Assembly: GCA_902778205.1 (NCBI GenBank)
Contig: CACYWX010000077.1
Span: 1 to 10,507 of the forward strand
Source: an uncultured Ruminococcus sp.
GTDB taxonomy: Bacteria > Bacillota > Clostridia > Oscillospirales > CAG-272
Direction: 5' to 3'
DNA length: 10,507 nt
Both the position numbers and the translations under genes were made by a program. The notes beneath the pieces are model-generated. The model did no database searches, was not told the DNA's origin, and worked only from the letters and a program-made list of their open reading frames with translations. Shown in pieces: positions 1 to 6,868 of the stretch; position 1 is the first letter of the stretch, and every line of letters begins with the position of its first letter.

Positions 1-51
1 TTCTCAACCTAAAAAGACAATCTGTCAAAGATGTGCAAAAAACAAAGTCAG

Positions 52-84
52 AAAAAGTGCACTGCACGTTACCCCGTGCTGCAC
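52..84 (-). terminator. Intrinsic terminator of the cobalamin operon
   Basis: Read on the minus strand, an imperfect hairpin (84 down to 57) pairs GTGC and GCACG with CGTGC and GCAC around a six-base loop, with a small 1x3 internal loop. It is followed at once by five T (56-52), and a second run of six T lies at 42-37. This is the classic layout of a Rho-independent terminator, about 120 nt after the last stop codon of the operon. The hairpin and T-run are seen directly; termination is inferred. Confidence 0.65.
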
Positions 85-128
85 GAAGAGAAGAATGCTA
101 CACCAGTGTATTTATAAAGTTCTTGCCA

Positions 129-160
129 GGCTTCTTTCAAGAAGCCGCGTTTTCCCTTTT
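129..160 (+). terminator. Possible plus-strand terminator hairpin
   Basis: A perfect 8-bp inverted repeat (GGCTTCTT / AAGAAGCC, 129-146) has only two bases between its arms, so in practice a shorter stem with a 4-base loop. It is followed on the plus strand, after GCG, by TTTT-CCC-TTTT (150-160). This could end a transcript entering from the left and so form a convergent pair with the operon terminator. The T tract is offset and interrupted, and no plus-strand gene is visible in the window, so the call is tentative. Confidence 0.35.
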
Positions 161-202
161 AGAATGAGATTAGTATGAGGCGTGCGTTACGGGATCCCGC
201 CG

Positions 203-712
203 TCAGTATTCGATGCCGGGCCGCGCGGTGACGCCCCGGTCGAAGGGATGCTTTTCCTTGCGCATCTCCGTGGCGTAATCCGCCAGCTCCAGAAGCTCCG
301 GAGCGGGATGGCGGCCCGTGAGCACGATCTCCCGCCGGTTCCCTTCCCTGCGGAGGAACTCCGTGACGGCCTCCCGGTCCAGCGCGCCGTAGCCGTAGGC
401 CGAAACCGCCTCGTCCAGCACGATGAGGCCGAACTCCTCCGCCCGCGCCTCGATCCCGGAGAAGAAGGCCCGGCAGCTTCCGCTGATCTCGTTCCGCTGG
501 GCGTCGTTCATGGTGCGCCAGCGTCCGAAATGAGCCGCGGGATGGGCGGTTTCCACGCCGGGCAGGGCGTTCAGGGAGACGATCTCCGAGGAACTCCCGT
601 CCTTGAAGAACTGGGCGAAGAGGACCTTCATGCCGGCGCCGGCCGCCCGGACCGACAGTCCCGCCGCCGCGGTGGTCTTCCCTTTCCCCTCGCCGTAATA
701 CAGATGGATCAT
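203..712 (-). CDS. cobO: Corrinoid adenosyltransferase (CobO/BtuR family)
   Basis: This enzyme transfers the adenosyl group of ATP to the reduced cobalt of a corrinoid, forming the Co-C bond. The 169-residue protein fits the CobO/BtuR (CobA-type) family, which is usually about 170-200 residues. The N-terminus carries the family P-loop GEGKGKTT (residues 7-14). A Walker B-like stretch LIVLDE lies near 96-101, LTGRHPAPEL at 131-140, and the conserved C-terminal block KHPFDRGVTARPGIEY ends the protein. It is the last gene of the operon. Its ATG overlaps the cobQ stop by 4 nt (ATGA), with a GGAGGAGGG ribosome site just upstream inside cobQ. The position next to cobQ fits the pathway, because CobQ acts on the adenosylated diamide. 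It may also serve salvage of imported corrinoids. Family assignment is firm. Confidence 0.95.
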   Translation of the reverse strand: MIHLYYGEGKGKTTAAAGLSVRAAGAGMKVLFAQFFKDGSSSEIVSLNALPGVETAHPAAHFGRWRTMNDAQRNEISGSCRAFFSGIEARAEEFGLIVLDEAVSAYGYGALDREAVTEFLRREGNRREIVLTGRHPAPELLELADYATEMRKEKHPFDRGVTARPGIEY

Positions 713-2166
713 ACGCCCTCCTCCAGAATCCGGTAAATCATGTCCATATCCAGCGCCCCCCGGACCGCATCCGCCAGCTTATCGTACTGGCTCTCCCGGT
801 AGGCGTGCACGTCGAAGACCGCGCCCTCGTCGAACTCCAGCCCGGCCCGGTCGTACAGCGCCCGGACGATGACCTCCGCGATGCCGTTTTCGTCGAACAG
901 GCCGTGGATGTAGCTCCCCCAGACGTTTCCGGAGCGGATCAGCGGGGAGACCGTTCCGCTCTGTCCCATGTGGATCTCGTAGCCCCGGTAGTACAGGCCG
1001 TTCAGACCCGCCAGCAGGCCGTCCGCGTCCCGGAACACGCCCTCGGTCTGGGTCCGGGTCTTTTCCTTCGCGAAGACAGTTTCCAGAGGCAAGAGTCCCA
1101 TGCCCGCAATCTCGCCGCCGCCCTCCGTCTCATAGGGATCGGAGATCTTCTTCCCCAGCATCTGAAGTCCGCCGCAGATCCCGATGACCGGCGTTCCCCG
1201 GGAGGCCGCCTTCAAAACCGCCGCCTCCAGACCATTCTGGCGCATCCATTTCAGGTCCGCGATGGTGGACTTGGTGCCCGGCAGGACGATCATATCCGGG
1301 GAGCCCAGCTCGAAGACGTTCTTCACATAGCGGAGGGACACGCCGGAGAACCGGGAGAAGGGGGTGAAATCCGTGAAATTGGAGATCCGGGGCAGGGACA
1401 CCACGGCGATGTCGATCTCCTTCCGGGTCCCCGCCGTCAGACGCTCGCTGAGGGAGTCCTCGTCGTCGATGTCCACCCGGACGTAGGGCACCACCCCGGC
1501 GCAGGGGACCTTCACCAGCTCGTACAGCATGTCCAGCCCCGGCTCAAGGATCGACACGTCGCCCCGGAACTTGTTGATGACCGTGGCCTTCACCATGGCC
1601 CTCTCCTCCGGCTCCAGCAGGGCCACGGTGCCGTAGAGCTGGGCGAACACCCCGCCCCGGTCGATGTCTCCCACCAGCAGGACGGGAGCCCCGGCCATTT
1701 TCGCCATGCCCATGTTGACGATGTCCGCGCTCTTCAGGTTGATCTCCGCCGGGGAGCCCGCCCCCTCGATCACCATGACGTCGTTTTCCGCCGCCAGGGT
1801 GTCGTAGGCGCGGAGGATGTCGGGGATCAGCTGCGTCTTGTATTTAAAGTAATCCGCCGCCCGCATGTTGCCCCGGACCTCGCCGTTCACGATCACCTGG
1901 GATCCCACGTCGGTGGTGGGCTTGAGCAGGATGGGATTCATCAGCACGGAGGGCTTCACCCCGGCCGCCTCCGCCTGTACCACCTGGGCCCGGCCCATTT
2001 CCAGCCCCTCGTCGGTGATGAAGGAATTCAGGGCCATGTTCTGGGATTTGAAGGGAGCCACCCGGTATCCGTCCTGACGGAAGATCCGGCACAGGGCGGC
2101 GCAGAGCAGGCTTTTCCCCGCGTTCGACATGGTTCCCTGGATCATGATGGGTTTCGCTTTTCTCAC
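709..2166 (-). CDS. cobQ: Adenosylcobyric acid synthase (CobQ/CbiP)
   Basis: This glutamine-dependent amidotransferase amidates side chains b, d, e and g of adenosylcobyrinate a,c-diamide, using ATP, to give adenosylcobyric acid. The 485-residue length is typical. The N-terminal synthetase domain (about 1-230) starts with the modified P-loop GTMSNAGKS (11-19) and has the QNMALNS block (42-48) and VGDIDRGG (165-172). The C-terminal type-1 glutaminase-like domain (about 250-450) has the nucleophile Cys331 in GICGGLQMLG and His421 in YIHGLF. The start is GTG at 2166, sharing GTGA with the cobD stop. It is fixed by an 8-base AGGAGGTG Shine-Dalgarno match 5 nt upstream. It is CobQ rather than the related diamide synthase CbiA by overall layout and the family blocks. 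No frameshift or missing key residue is seen. Confidence 0.96.
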   Translation of the reverse strand: MRKAKPIMIQGTMSNAGKSLLCAALCRIFRQDGYRVAPFKSQNMALNSFITDEGLEMGRAQVVQAEAAGVKPSVLMNPILLKPTTDVGSQVIVNGEVRGNMRAADYFKYKTQLIPDILRAYDTLAAENDVMVIEGAGSPAEINLKSADIVNMGMAKMAGAPVLLVGDIDRGGVFAQLYGTVALLEPEERAMVKATVINKFRGDVSILEPGLDMLYELVKVPCAGVVPYVRVDIDDEDSLSERLTAGTRKEIDIAVVSLPRISNFTDFTPFSRFSGVSLRYVKNVFELGSPDMIVLPGTKSTIADLKWMRQNGLEAAVLKAASRGTPVIGICGGLQMLGKKISDPYETEGGGEIAGMGLLPLETVFAKEKTRTQTEGVFRDADGLLAGLNGLYYRGYEIHMGQSGTVSPLIRSGNVWGSYIHGLFDENGIAEVIVRALYDRAGLEFDEGAVFDVHAYRESQYDKLADAVRGALDMDMIYRILEEGV

Positions 2167-3209
2167 GTCAGCACCTCCTCAAGGGCTCTGAGCAGCGTAT
2201 CGTTTTCCTCCGGGGTCCGCACGGCGCACCGGAACCAGCCCGCCCCGAGGCCCGGATAATCGGAGCAGTCCCGCATGAGGATCCCGCGGTCCCTCAGCAG
2301 GGGCAGCAGATCCCGGGAGGCGCGGCAGAGCAGATAGTTGGCCTCCCCGGGCAGGACCGTGAGACCGAGGGAACGAAGCGCCCCGGCCATCCGTTCCCGC
2401 TCCGCGGAGATCCTCCGGACCGATTCCCTGAGCCATGCGCGGCATCCGAGAGCGGCAAGTCCGGCCTCCTGCGCCGGGACCGACACGTTCCAGCACTGGG
2501 ATTTTTCCGACATGGCGGCGAGGAACTCTCCGTCCGAGGACAGAACGTACCCGAGGCGCACACCCGCCATGGCATAGCTCTTGGTGAAGGCGCGCAGGAC
2601 CGTCACGTTCGGACACTCCCGGATCAGTCCGGGGATCCCATACCGGTCCGGGTCCTCCGTCAGATCGAGGAAGCAGAAGTCGAAGAACATCCGGGCTCCG
2701 GTGTCCGCCAGCCCGCGGATCAGGACCGGATCGGCGGCGATGCCCGTGGGATTGTCGGGAGAGCAGAGGAAGACGGCGGAATACCGGGCGAAATCCACCC
2801 GGAGGATTGCCTCCGTCAGCCGGAAGCCGTCCTCCTCCCGTAGCATGTACCTCTCAACCGGGATCCCTGCCGCCCGGAGCGCCGTCTCGTATTCCGAAAA
2901 GGCCGGCTCGACGATGAGGGCGGGACGCGCGTCCAGGTCCCGGAGGGCGTAGGCGCAAAGATAGATCAGCTCCGCCGCGCCGTTTCCGCAGAGGATGCAG
3001 TCAGAAGGGACCGATTCCGCCTCCGAAAGGGCTTCTCTGAGGGCGGTGCAGTACGGATCCGGATAGACGTCGGACCGCTCCGCCGCCCGGATGAGCGCCG
3101 CCTTCACCGGGTCCGGCATGCCCATGGGGTTGATGTTGGCGGAGAAGTCGAGGACCCCGCGGTTATGATAAATGTCGCCCCCGTGAGGGCTTTTTCCGTT
3201 CAGAAGCAT
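2163..3209 (-). CDS. cobD: L-threonine-O-3-phosphate decarboxylase (CobD)
   Basis: A PLP-dependent fold-type I enzyme of the HisC-like aminotransferase family. It decarboxylates threonine phosphate to (R)-1-amino-2-propanol phosphate, the linker of the nucleotide loop. The 348 residues match CobD size. Visible motifs are the N-terminal block DFSANINPMG (21-30), GNGAAE (75-80), SPDNPTG (150-156) and the PLP lysine Lys210 in FTKSYAMAGVRLGY. The late block NYLLCR is also CobD-like. The usual D-E-x-F around the PLP-pyridine aspartate reads D177-F-C-F, so the glutamate is replaced by Phe. The ATG overlaps the end of cbiB by 10 nt with GGAG about 8 nt upstream. The neighbour cbiB uses its product, which favours CobD over HisC. 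HisC is the main alternative but is unlikely here. Confidence 0.92.
   Translation of the reverse strand: MLLNGKSPHGGDIYHNRGVLDFSANINPMGMPDPVKAALIRAAERSDVYPDPYCTALREALSEAESVPSDCILCGNGAAELIYLCAYALRDLDARPALIVEPAFSEYETALRAAGIPVERYMLREEDGFRLTEAILRVDFARYSAVFLCSPDNPTGIAADPVLIRGLADTGARMFFDFCFLDLTEDPDRYGIPGLIRECPNVTVLRAFTKSYAMAGVRLGYVLSSDGEFLAAMSEKSQCWNVSVPAQEAGLAALGCRAWLRESVRRISAERERMAGALRSLGLTVLPGEANYLLCRASRDLLPLLRDRGILMRDCSDYPGLGAGWFRCAVRTPEENDTLLRALEEVLT
2172..2179 (-). promoter_or_regulatory. Strong ribosome binding site fixing the GTG start of cobQ
   Basis: On the minus strand AGGAGGTG matches the 16S rRNA anti-Shine-Dalgarno over eight bases and lies 5 nt before the GTG at 2166-2164. It sits inside the last codons of cobD. 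It supports GTG as the true start and coupled translation of cobD and cobQ. Confidence 0.7.
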
Positions 3210-4174
3210 AGGGCCGCTCCGATCCGCGCGAGAACTCCCAGGACCAGCGTCAAAAGGGACGCCGCGTACATCAGTCTGCCCGCGCGGGTGATGTCCATGG
3301 GCTCGATGTCCCGGAGAGGATCGCCGATATATTCCTTTTTATGGATCACGCCGCCGTACACCGCGTCCCCGGCCAGTCTCAGCCTCAGCGCGCCCGCGCA
3401 CGCCGACTCCGTCTGGGCGGAATTGGGGCTGGCGTGCTTATACCGGTCCCGCCGGAAGATCCTCCAGGCGTTTTTCCCGTCCAGTCCGCAGAGAGGGGCG
3501 GTAAGGATCATGAAGAGTCCGGACAGCCGGGCCGGGATGAAGTTCACAACGTCGTCCGTCTTTGCCGCCGCCCGTCCGAAGTACAGGTACTTTTCGTTTT
3601 TATAACCCAGCATGGAGTCCATGGTGTTGATGGATTTGTAGAAGAAGCCGCCCGCCGCTCCGAAAAGAAGGATCCAGCAGAGGGGGGCGATCACCCCGTC
3701 GGAGGCGTTCTCCGCCACGGTCTCCACCGCCGCCCGGCAGATCCCGTCCTCGTCCAGCACGTCCGTATCCCGTCCGACGATCATGGAGACGGCGTACCGC
3801 GCCCCCTCCGTATCGCCTTTTTCCAGCGCCTTCTGCACCTTCTTTCCTTCCTTGAACAGCTGGCGCGCCGCGAGGATCTGCCAGCACATGACGGCGTTCA
3901 GGATCAGGTAGAGAGCGGGATGGAGCCTCCACGCCGCCTCGGACAGAAGGGCCGGAGGAACGGTGGAGAGGAGGGCGACGAGGATCACGGTGAGCGCGCC
4001 CCGGCCCACGTCCTTCGGGTTGGAATTGCCCCGGCGCAGCTTCCGGTCGAAGAAGGAGATCCACTTCCCGATGGCCACCACGGGATGAGGGATCGAATAG
4101 GGGTCCCCGACGAAAAAGTCGATGACGAAGCCGAGGCACAGCGCCGCCGTCTGCCAGAGAATGCGTTCCCTCAC
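3200..4174 (-). CDS. cbiB: Adenosylcobinamide-phosphate synthase (CbiB), membrane protein
   Basis: CbiB joins aminopropanol phosphate (or aminopropanol) to the f-propionate of adenosylcobyric acid, giving adenosylcobinamide phosphate; it is an integral membrane enzyme. From the GTG at 4174 the protein is 324 residues, the usual family length. Family blocks are IDFFVGDPYSIPHPV (18-32), ETVAENASDGVIAPL (151-165), YKSINTMDSMLGYKNE (179-194), KTDDVVNFIPARL (205-217) and HASPNSAQTESACAGAL (247-263). Hydrophobic stretches near 8-23, 60-75, 86-102, 162-178, 214-229 and 302-320 could span the membrane. The reading frame stays open further upstream, but that part is antisense-like filler inside cbiJET and has no family similarity. 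The GTG shares GTGA with the cbiJET stop and follows a strong GGGAGGGAG site. Confidence 0.95.
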   Translation of the reverse strand: MRERILWQTAALCLGFVIDFFVGDPYSIPHPVVAIGKWISFFDRKLRRGNSNPKDVGRGALTVILVALLSTVPPALLSEAAWRLHPALYLILNAVMCWQILAARQLFKEGKKVQKALEKGDTEGARYAVSMIVGRDTDVLDEDGICRAAVETVAENASDGVIAPLCWILLFGAAGGFFYKSINTMDSMLGYKNEKYLYFGRAAAKTDDVVNFIPARLSGLFMILTAPLCGLDGKNAWRIFRRDRYKHASPNSAQTESACAGALRLRLAGDAVYGGVIHKKEYIGDPLRDIEPMDITRAGRLMYAASLLTLVLGVLARIGAALCF

Positions 4175-6147
4175 GGTTTTCTCCCTCCCATGAGCGTCAC
4201 CACCGACACCGGGTTCTGCGCCGTCATCATGTGGTAGCGTCCCAGCTTTCTCGATCGCGCCGTGTTCACCGAAACGGTCTCGTACCCCGCGAACCCGAAT
4301 TCCGCCGCGCATGCCGCCGTCTCCGCCTGGGTCTCCAGCGTCGCGGCGTTCACCACGATCCGCACCTGCGGGTTCTTTTCCAGCAGGGCGGACAGGATTT
4401 CACGCAGATCCCCCGACGAGCCGCCGATGAAGGCGTGGGTGGGCGCGGGCAGCTCACGAAGGGCCTCCGGCGCGCGTCCCGCGATCACCTCGAGGTTTTC
4501 GACCCGGAATTTCACCCGGTTCCGCCGCACCAGCTCCGCCGCGTCCTCCTCCTTCTCAACGGCGAATACACGGCCCTCATATGCCGAGAGGGCGCATTCC
4601 ACCGACACCGATCCGGTCCCCGCGCCGATGTCGACCACCACGGCGTCCGGCGGCAGATCCAGCGCGGCCATGGACACGGCCCGGACCTCGGCCTTCGTCA
4701 TGGGCACGTCCCCCCGGATGAATTCGTCGTCCGAGATGCCCCTCCGCACGCGGAAATCCGGGCAGTCGTTCTCCACGTACAGGAGGGAGAGCGGATCGTA
4801 TTCCCCGGACGCCAGCTCCTCCGCCGTGCCCCGGGTGATCCGCTCGTCCGGATAGGAAAGCCGCTCCCCCACGGCACACCGCAGATGTCCCAGCCCGAAT
4901 TCGGAAAGCCGTCCGCAGAGAGCCGCCGGGGTGTTCTCCCCTCCGGTCAGGGCAAAGACCTTTTTGGAGGAGGTGATGGCGTGGATCAGGTTCGCGTCCC
5001 GCCCGTGGAGGGAGACGGAGACTGCGTCGTCCCAGCTCACGCCCAGCCGCGCGGCGAGAACGGACACGGACGAAACCCCGGGCAGGACCGTCACGTCGTA
5101 CCCCTCCAGGGCTTCGAGCAGCTTTTTCGTACCGCTGTAAAATCCCGTGTCCCCCCGCATGACCACGGCGGCGCGGCGGATGGCGGGATGCTCGTCCAAG
5201 AGGGCCCGGATCCTCCCGGGGAGGAACTCGAAATACAGGGGCTTTCCGGGAATGGCCTCCGACGCGGATTCCGCCACGGACCGGGCTCCGATCACCGCGC
5301 CGCAGTCCGCCAGGGCGTTTTTCGCCTCCGCCGTCAGGGTATCCGCGCCGCCCGGTCCGATGCCGACCACCGTGACGCGCCGCCCGGGCAGGGGCAGAAT
5401 CCGGCCAAGCTCCGCCACGGCCTCGTCCACGGACACGCCCTCGGTCTGCTCCGGCAGTCCCACGATGACGGCAAGCGCGCCCGCCGCCCTCGCCGCCCGG
5501 ATCTTTTCGTCGAAGCCCCCGGCCCGCCCGGACGCCTTCGTCACCATGTACCGCGCGCCGACGCTCTTCATCTGTGCCAGGTTGATCTCCTCGGAGAAGG
5601 GTCCCTGGGCGGCGATGATATGGGCCTGCGGGATCCCGGCGGCGGCGCAGGACTCCAGAGAGGACACCGTCGGCAGGACCCTGGCCCAGACCCGGTTCAT
5701 GTCGAGGCCGATATAGGAGGACAGCTCCTTCGCGCCGGTGGTCAGGAAGATATTCCCCTCCCGTTCCATGAGAAAGTCCCTCGCCGCCTCAACGGACGGC
5801 ACGTATTCCGCCCCGGCCACGAACCCATCGCAGTCCCGCAGGATCCGCGTCACGGGTATGCCGAGGGAAGCCGCCGCCCGCCGGATGTTCTCCGTCACAA
5901 GGGCGGCGTAGGGATGGGTGGCGTCGAGGATCCGGGTAAAGGCCCGCTCCCGGAAGAACGCCTCCATCTCCTCCGCGTCCATGCGCCCGGACCGGACCTC
6001 GATCCCCGGGATCCCGTCCAGAAGGACCTCGCCGTATTCCGTGGCTACGCAGACCGTCAGCGGTGCGGCGGGACCCAGAAGCCCGGCCAGCTGTCTGCCC
6101 TCCGTGGTCCCGGCGAAGAGGCAGAGCTTTTCCGCGGTGTCATTCAT
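4171..6147 (-). CDS. cbiJET: Fused cobalt-precorrin-6A reductase, C5- and C15-methyltransferases (CbiJ-CbiE-CbiT)
   Basis: A 658-residue triple fusion. Residues about 7-254 are CbiJ, the NAD(P)H-dependent reductase of cobalt-precorrin-6A: LCLFAGTTEGRQL (8-20), DATHPYA (75-81), TTGAKEL (136-142), KASGRAGGFDEK (204-215). Residues about 256-462 are CbiE, the SAM-dependent C5-methyltransferase of the tetrapyrrole methylase fold: VTVVGIGPGG (258-267), MRGDTGFYSG (330-339), LPGVSSVSVLAARLG (355-369). Residues about 468-655 are CbiT, the class I SAM methyltransferase that methylates C15 and decarboxylates C12: RGISDDEF, VPMTKAEVRA (481-490), DIGAGTGSVSVE (506-517). CbiE-CbiT fusions (CobL-type) are well known; adding CbiJ joins three consecutive steps, 6A to 6B to 7 to 8. 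Start ATG overlaps the cbiH stop by 8 nt; a GGGGGT stretch lies upstream. All three domains look complete. Confidence 0.95.
   Translation of the reverse strand: MNDTAEKLCLFAGTTEGRQLAGLLGPAAPLTVCVATEYGEVLLDGIPGIEVRSGRMDAEEMEAFFRERAFTRILDATHPYAALVTENIRRAAASLGIPVTRILRDCDGFVAGAEYVPSVEAARDFLMEREGNIFLTTGAKELSSYIGLDMNRVWARVLPTVSSLESCAAAGIPQAHIIAAQGPFSEEINLAQMKSVGARYMVTKASGRAGGFDEKIRAARAAGALAVIVGLPEQTEGVSVDEAVAELGRILPLPGRRVTVVGIGPGGADTLTAEAKNALADCGAVIGARSVAESASEAIPGKPLYFEFLPGRIRALLDEHPAIRRAAVVMRGDTGFYSGTKKLLEALEGYDVTVLPGVSSVSVLAARLGVSWDDAVSVSLHGRDANLIHAITSSKKVFALTGGENTPAALCGRLSEFGLGHLRCAVGERLSYPDERITRGTAEELASGEYDPLSLLYVENDCPDFRVRRGISDDEFIRGDVPMTKAEVRAVSMAALDLPPDAVVVDIGAGTGSVSVECALSAYEGRVFAVEKEEDAAELVRRNRVKFRVENLEVIAGRAPEALRELPAPTHAFIGGSSGDLREILSALLEKNPQVRIVVNAATLETQAETAACAAEFGFAGYETVSVNTARSRKLGRYHMMTAQNPVSVVTLMGGRKP
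4181..4189 (-). promoter_or_regulatory. Ribosome binding site fixing the GTG start of cbiB
   Basis: GGGAGGGAG on the minus strand lies 6 nt before the GTG at 4174-4172, inside the last codons of cbiJET. No in-frame ATG is near, and the CbiB family sequence begins right after this GTG. It therefore decides the start. Confidence 0.65.
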
Positions 6148-6868
6148 GCCGATACCCCCGGGGCGTCACCATCTTTCCGCCGACGATCCTTGTGGCCGAG
6201 CTGCCGATGAAAACCGTGGTGAACATGTCGGCGGCGTAATCCTTCAGCGCTCCGAGGGGGAGAAGCTCCCATGCCTCCCCCTCCCGGCCGATGTTCCGAG
6301 CGATCCCGCAGACGGTCTCAGAGGCGCGGTATTTCAGAAAGATCCCGCATGCCTTTTCCAGATAGTCGGCGCGCTTTCTGCTGGCAGGATTGTACAGCAC
6401 CGCCGCAAAATCCCCGGACGCCGCCGCCTCCAGCCGCTTTTCGATGACCTCCCAGGGGGTCAGCAGGTCCGAGAGGCTGATCACGGCGAAATCGGCCGTC
6501 AGCGGGGAGCCCAGAAGCGCCGCCCCCGAGCACGCCGCCGTCACGCCGGGCAGGATCTCGATCTCCGCGCCGTACTCCTCCGCCAGCTCCAGGACCGGGG
6601 AGGCCATGCCGTAGATCCCCGCGTCGCCGGAGCAGATCATGACGGTGTTCTTCCCCTCCTCGGCGGTTTCCAGCGCCAGACGGCACCGCTCGAGCTCCTT
6701 CATCATGGGGGTCGAGATCCAGGTCTTGTCCGGGAAATACGGCTTCATCAGGTCGCAGTACACCGTATAGCCCACGATCACGTCCGCTCCCTCCAGAGCG
6801 CGCGCCGCGGCGATGGTCAGTCCCTCGTAATTTCCCGCGCCGATGCCGGCCACAGTCAGTTTTTTCAA
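6140..6868 (-). CDS. cbiH: Cobalt-precorrin-3 C17-methyltransferase (CbiH)
   Basis: CbiH uses SAM to methylate C17 and contract the ring, turning cobalt-precorrin-3 into cobalt-precorrin-4 with its delta-lactone. From the TTG at 6868 it has 242 residues, typical of the short form without an added ferredoxin-like domain. Tetrapyrrole-methylase motifs are present: VAGIGAGNYEGLT (6-18), ICSGDAGIYGMA (78-89), LPGVTAACSGAALLG (106-120). The diagnostic CbiH/CobJ block DFAVISLSDLLTPWEVIEKR lies at 126-145 and LYNPASRKR at 158-166. The TTG shares TTGA with the cbiG stop. GGAGGG ends 7 nt before the TTG. An in-frame ATG 15 nt earlier overlaps that site, so it would lack its own ribosome site. The frame stays open far upstream but only as a shadow of cbiG. 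Confidence 0.93.
   Translation of the reverse strand: MKKLTVAGIGAGNYEGLTIAAARALEGADVIVGYTVYCDLMKPYFPDKTWISTPMMKELERCRLALETAEEGKNTVMICSGDAGIYGMASPVLELAEEYGAEIEILPGVTAACSGAALLGSPLTADFAVISLSDLLTPWEVIEKRLEAAASGDFAAVLYNPASRKRADYLEKACGIFLKYRASETVCGIARNIGREGEAWELLPLGALKDYAADMFTTVFIGSSATRIVGGKMVTPRGYRHE

Noticed and set aside
31..117. A 28-codon plus-strand frame starting ATG at 31.
   Set aside because: No ribosome binding site, no recognisable sequence, and it overlaps the operon terminator.
2..178. A plus-strand frame open from the left edge to TGA at 176-178, with a CxxC pair near its start.
   Set aside because: It has no visible start, is basic and runs through both terminator-like hairpins. 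A frame of this length can be open by chance, and nothing in it is recognisable.
190..199. Ten-base palindrome CGGGATCCCG just after the last stop codon.
   Set aside because: Too short to form a useful hairpin (no loop) and not followed by a T-run; likely chance.
4231..6210. A 659-codon plus-strand open frame antisense to almost all of cbiJET, and a similar 484-codon frame at 805-2259.
   Set aside because: Their products are Arg/Pro/Gly/His-rich with no recognisable domain. Such frames are expected opposite G+C-rich genes whose third codon positions are mostly G or C. The minus-strand genes have full family motifs.
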